Below are positions 22,786 through 23,274 of a DNA stretch of 23,274 nt, one piece after another. Each line of letters starts with the position of its first letter. Position 1 is the stretch's first letter. The translations under genes and the position numbers were made by a program. Below the pieces are notes generated by a model that saw only the letters and a program-made list of their open reading frames with translations, was not told the origin of the DNA and ran no database searches. Where the stretch lies: assembly GCA_016882585.1 (NCBI GenBank), contig VGPP01000009.1:1-23274 (forward strand), in the 5' to 3' direction. Origin of the DNA: Cyanobacteria bacterium M_surface_7_m2_037. GTDB taxonomy: Bacteria > Cyanobacteriota > Cyanobacteriia > PCC-6307 > Cyanobiaceae.

Positions 22786-23274
22786 GATCAGCTCAGGGCT
22801 GGGTTTGCGCCGCACGCTGAACATCAGCCCATGCAGCTCCGGATCCTGCATGTAGCGGAGGATCCGAGCGGGATAGTCGAGCTTGCCGTTGTGCAGGTAG
22901 GCAAGGGTGGCCACGGTTTTCGCACGCGTGCGGTTGTGGCTCACGTTGGTCGTTGCCGCTGCGGGTTGGTTGAGCAGCGCCAGCAGGCGTGCCATTTTTC
23001 CCGCCAGCAGTTCAACGTTGCGCTCAGGGTTAAGCAATTGATCGCGGGCTTCGGCCACCTCGTCGGGTGTGGCGTCTTCGCGCAGCAGCCCCTGTTTGAC
23101 CATCTCGCTGAGCCCGAGCTGAGCGGGGCCATGGGTGCTGAACAGACCTGAATGGGCTGCCAAGGGCAGGTCTTCACCCGGCTTGGCGTGTTGCATCTCA
23201 TCGAAGAGGATCGCGGCCAGCAGCATCGGGTTGATCCCGGTGCGGCGGCTCTCGCGCCACACCACAGGGCGCAG
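22783..23274 (-). CDS. Hypothetical protein, partial (lysozyme/transglycosylase-like helices possible)
   Basis: The frame is open from the right edge of the window, so the N-terminus is missing; 163 codons are present. I do not recognise the family with confidence. The visible part is helical: WRESRRTGINPMLLAAILFDE, a GLFSTHGPAQLGLSEMVKQGLL stretch (here cut to STHGPAQLGLSEMVKQG), LLNPERNVELLAGKMARLLALL, then TVATLAYLHNGKLDYPARILRYM. An Ile/Leu-rich helix ending in D-E followed by a G-PAQLGL segment is reminiscent of lysozyme-like transglycosylase folds (DUF1402-type proteins are one comparison), but this is weak. It ends 33 bases from the amidase stop, convergently. Confidence 0.7.
   Translation of the reverse strand: MRPVVWRESRRTGINPMLLAAILFDEMQHAKPGEDLPLAAHSGLFSTHGPAQLGLSEMVKQGLLREDATPDEVAEARDQLLNPERNVELLAGKMARLLALLNQPAAATTNVSHNRTRAKTVATLAYLHNGKLDYPARILRYMQDPELHGLMFSVRRKPSPELI

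Overview
This window reads as ordinary chromosomal DNA from a GC-rich unicellular picocyanobacterium of the Synechococcus/Cyanobium type. The evidence is the set of lineage markers: the DnaK3/DnaJ3 pair, a Ycf35-like (DUF1257) protein, DUF3110, DUF3598 and DUF3136-like proteins, a bifunctional RibBA with a long C-terminal extension, a seven-iron-type ferredoxin and a plant-type 2Fe-2S ferredoxin. I see no insertion sequence, phage gene, CRISPR array, rRNA or integrase. Nearly every base is coding and no gene-free stretch exceeds about 120 bases.

Layout, left to right. (1) 1-7173, all on the minus strand: a sugar-type ABC solute-binding protein cut by the left edge, HtpG, a DUF3136-like small protein, a small membrane protein, a DUF3598 protein, a seven-iron-type ferredoxin, HisZ, an inositol-monophosphatase-family protein and a 2Fe-2S ferredoxin. 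Several of these overlap or sit within 30 bases of each other. (2) 7293-7444, plus strand: tRNA-Ser(GGA) with its own intrinsic terminator. (3) 7495-10168, minus strand: the phosphate transporter genes pstC-pstA-pstB, with no pstS here. (4) 10260-14943, plus strand: dnaK3-dnaJ3-DUF3110-murQ, coupled by short overlaps. (5) 14929-15840, minus: mtnP, overlapping the end of murQ. (6) 15909-16349, plus: a cyclophilin. (7) 16381-18078, minus: ribBA. (8) 18085-19149, plus: argC. (9) 19140-19823, minus: purN. (10) 19815-22749, plus: a Ycf35-like protein, an M61 peptidase with a PDZ domain and a membrane-anchored peptidoglycan amidase. (11) 22783-23274, minus: an unrecognised gene cut by the right edge.

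Functionally the window mixes protein folding (HtpG, DnaK3/DnaJ3, cyclophilin), phosphate uptake, biosynthesis of histidine, arginine, purines and riboflavin, methylthioadenosine salvage and peptidoglycan turnover (MurQ, amidase). No clear new multi-gene system is visible. The points most worth a second look are: a perfect 16-bp inverted repeat inside the dnaJ coding sequence; an RY-rich repeat tail on DnaK3; strong hairpins without a T-run at convergent gene ends; two head-to-head gene pairs whose start codons nearly touch or overlap; and an IMPase-family gene next to hisZ that could be the histidinol-phosphate phosphatase.
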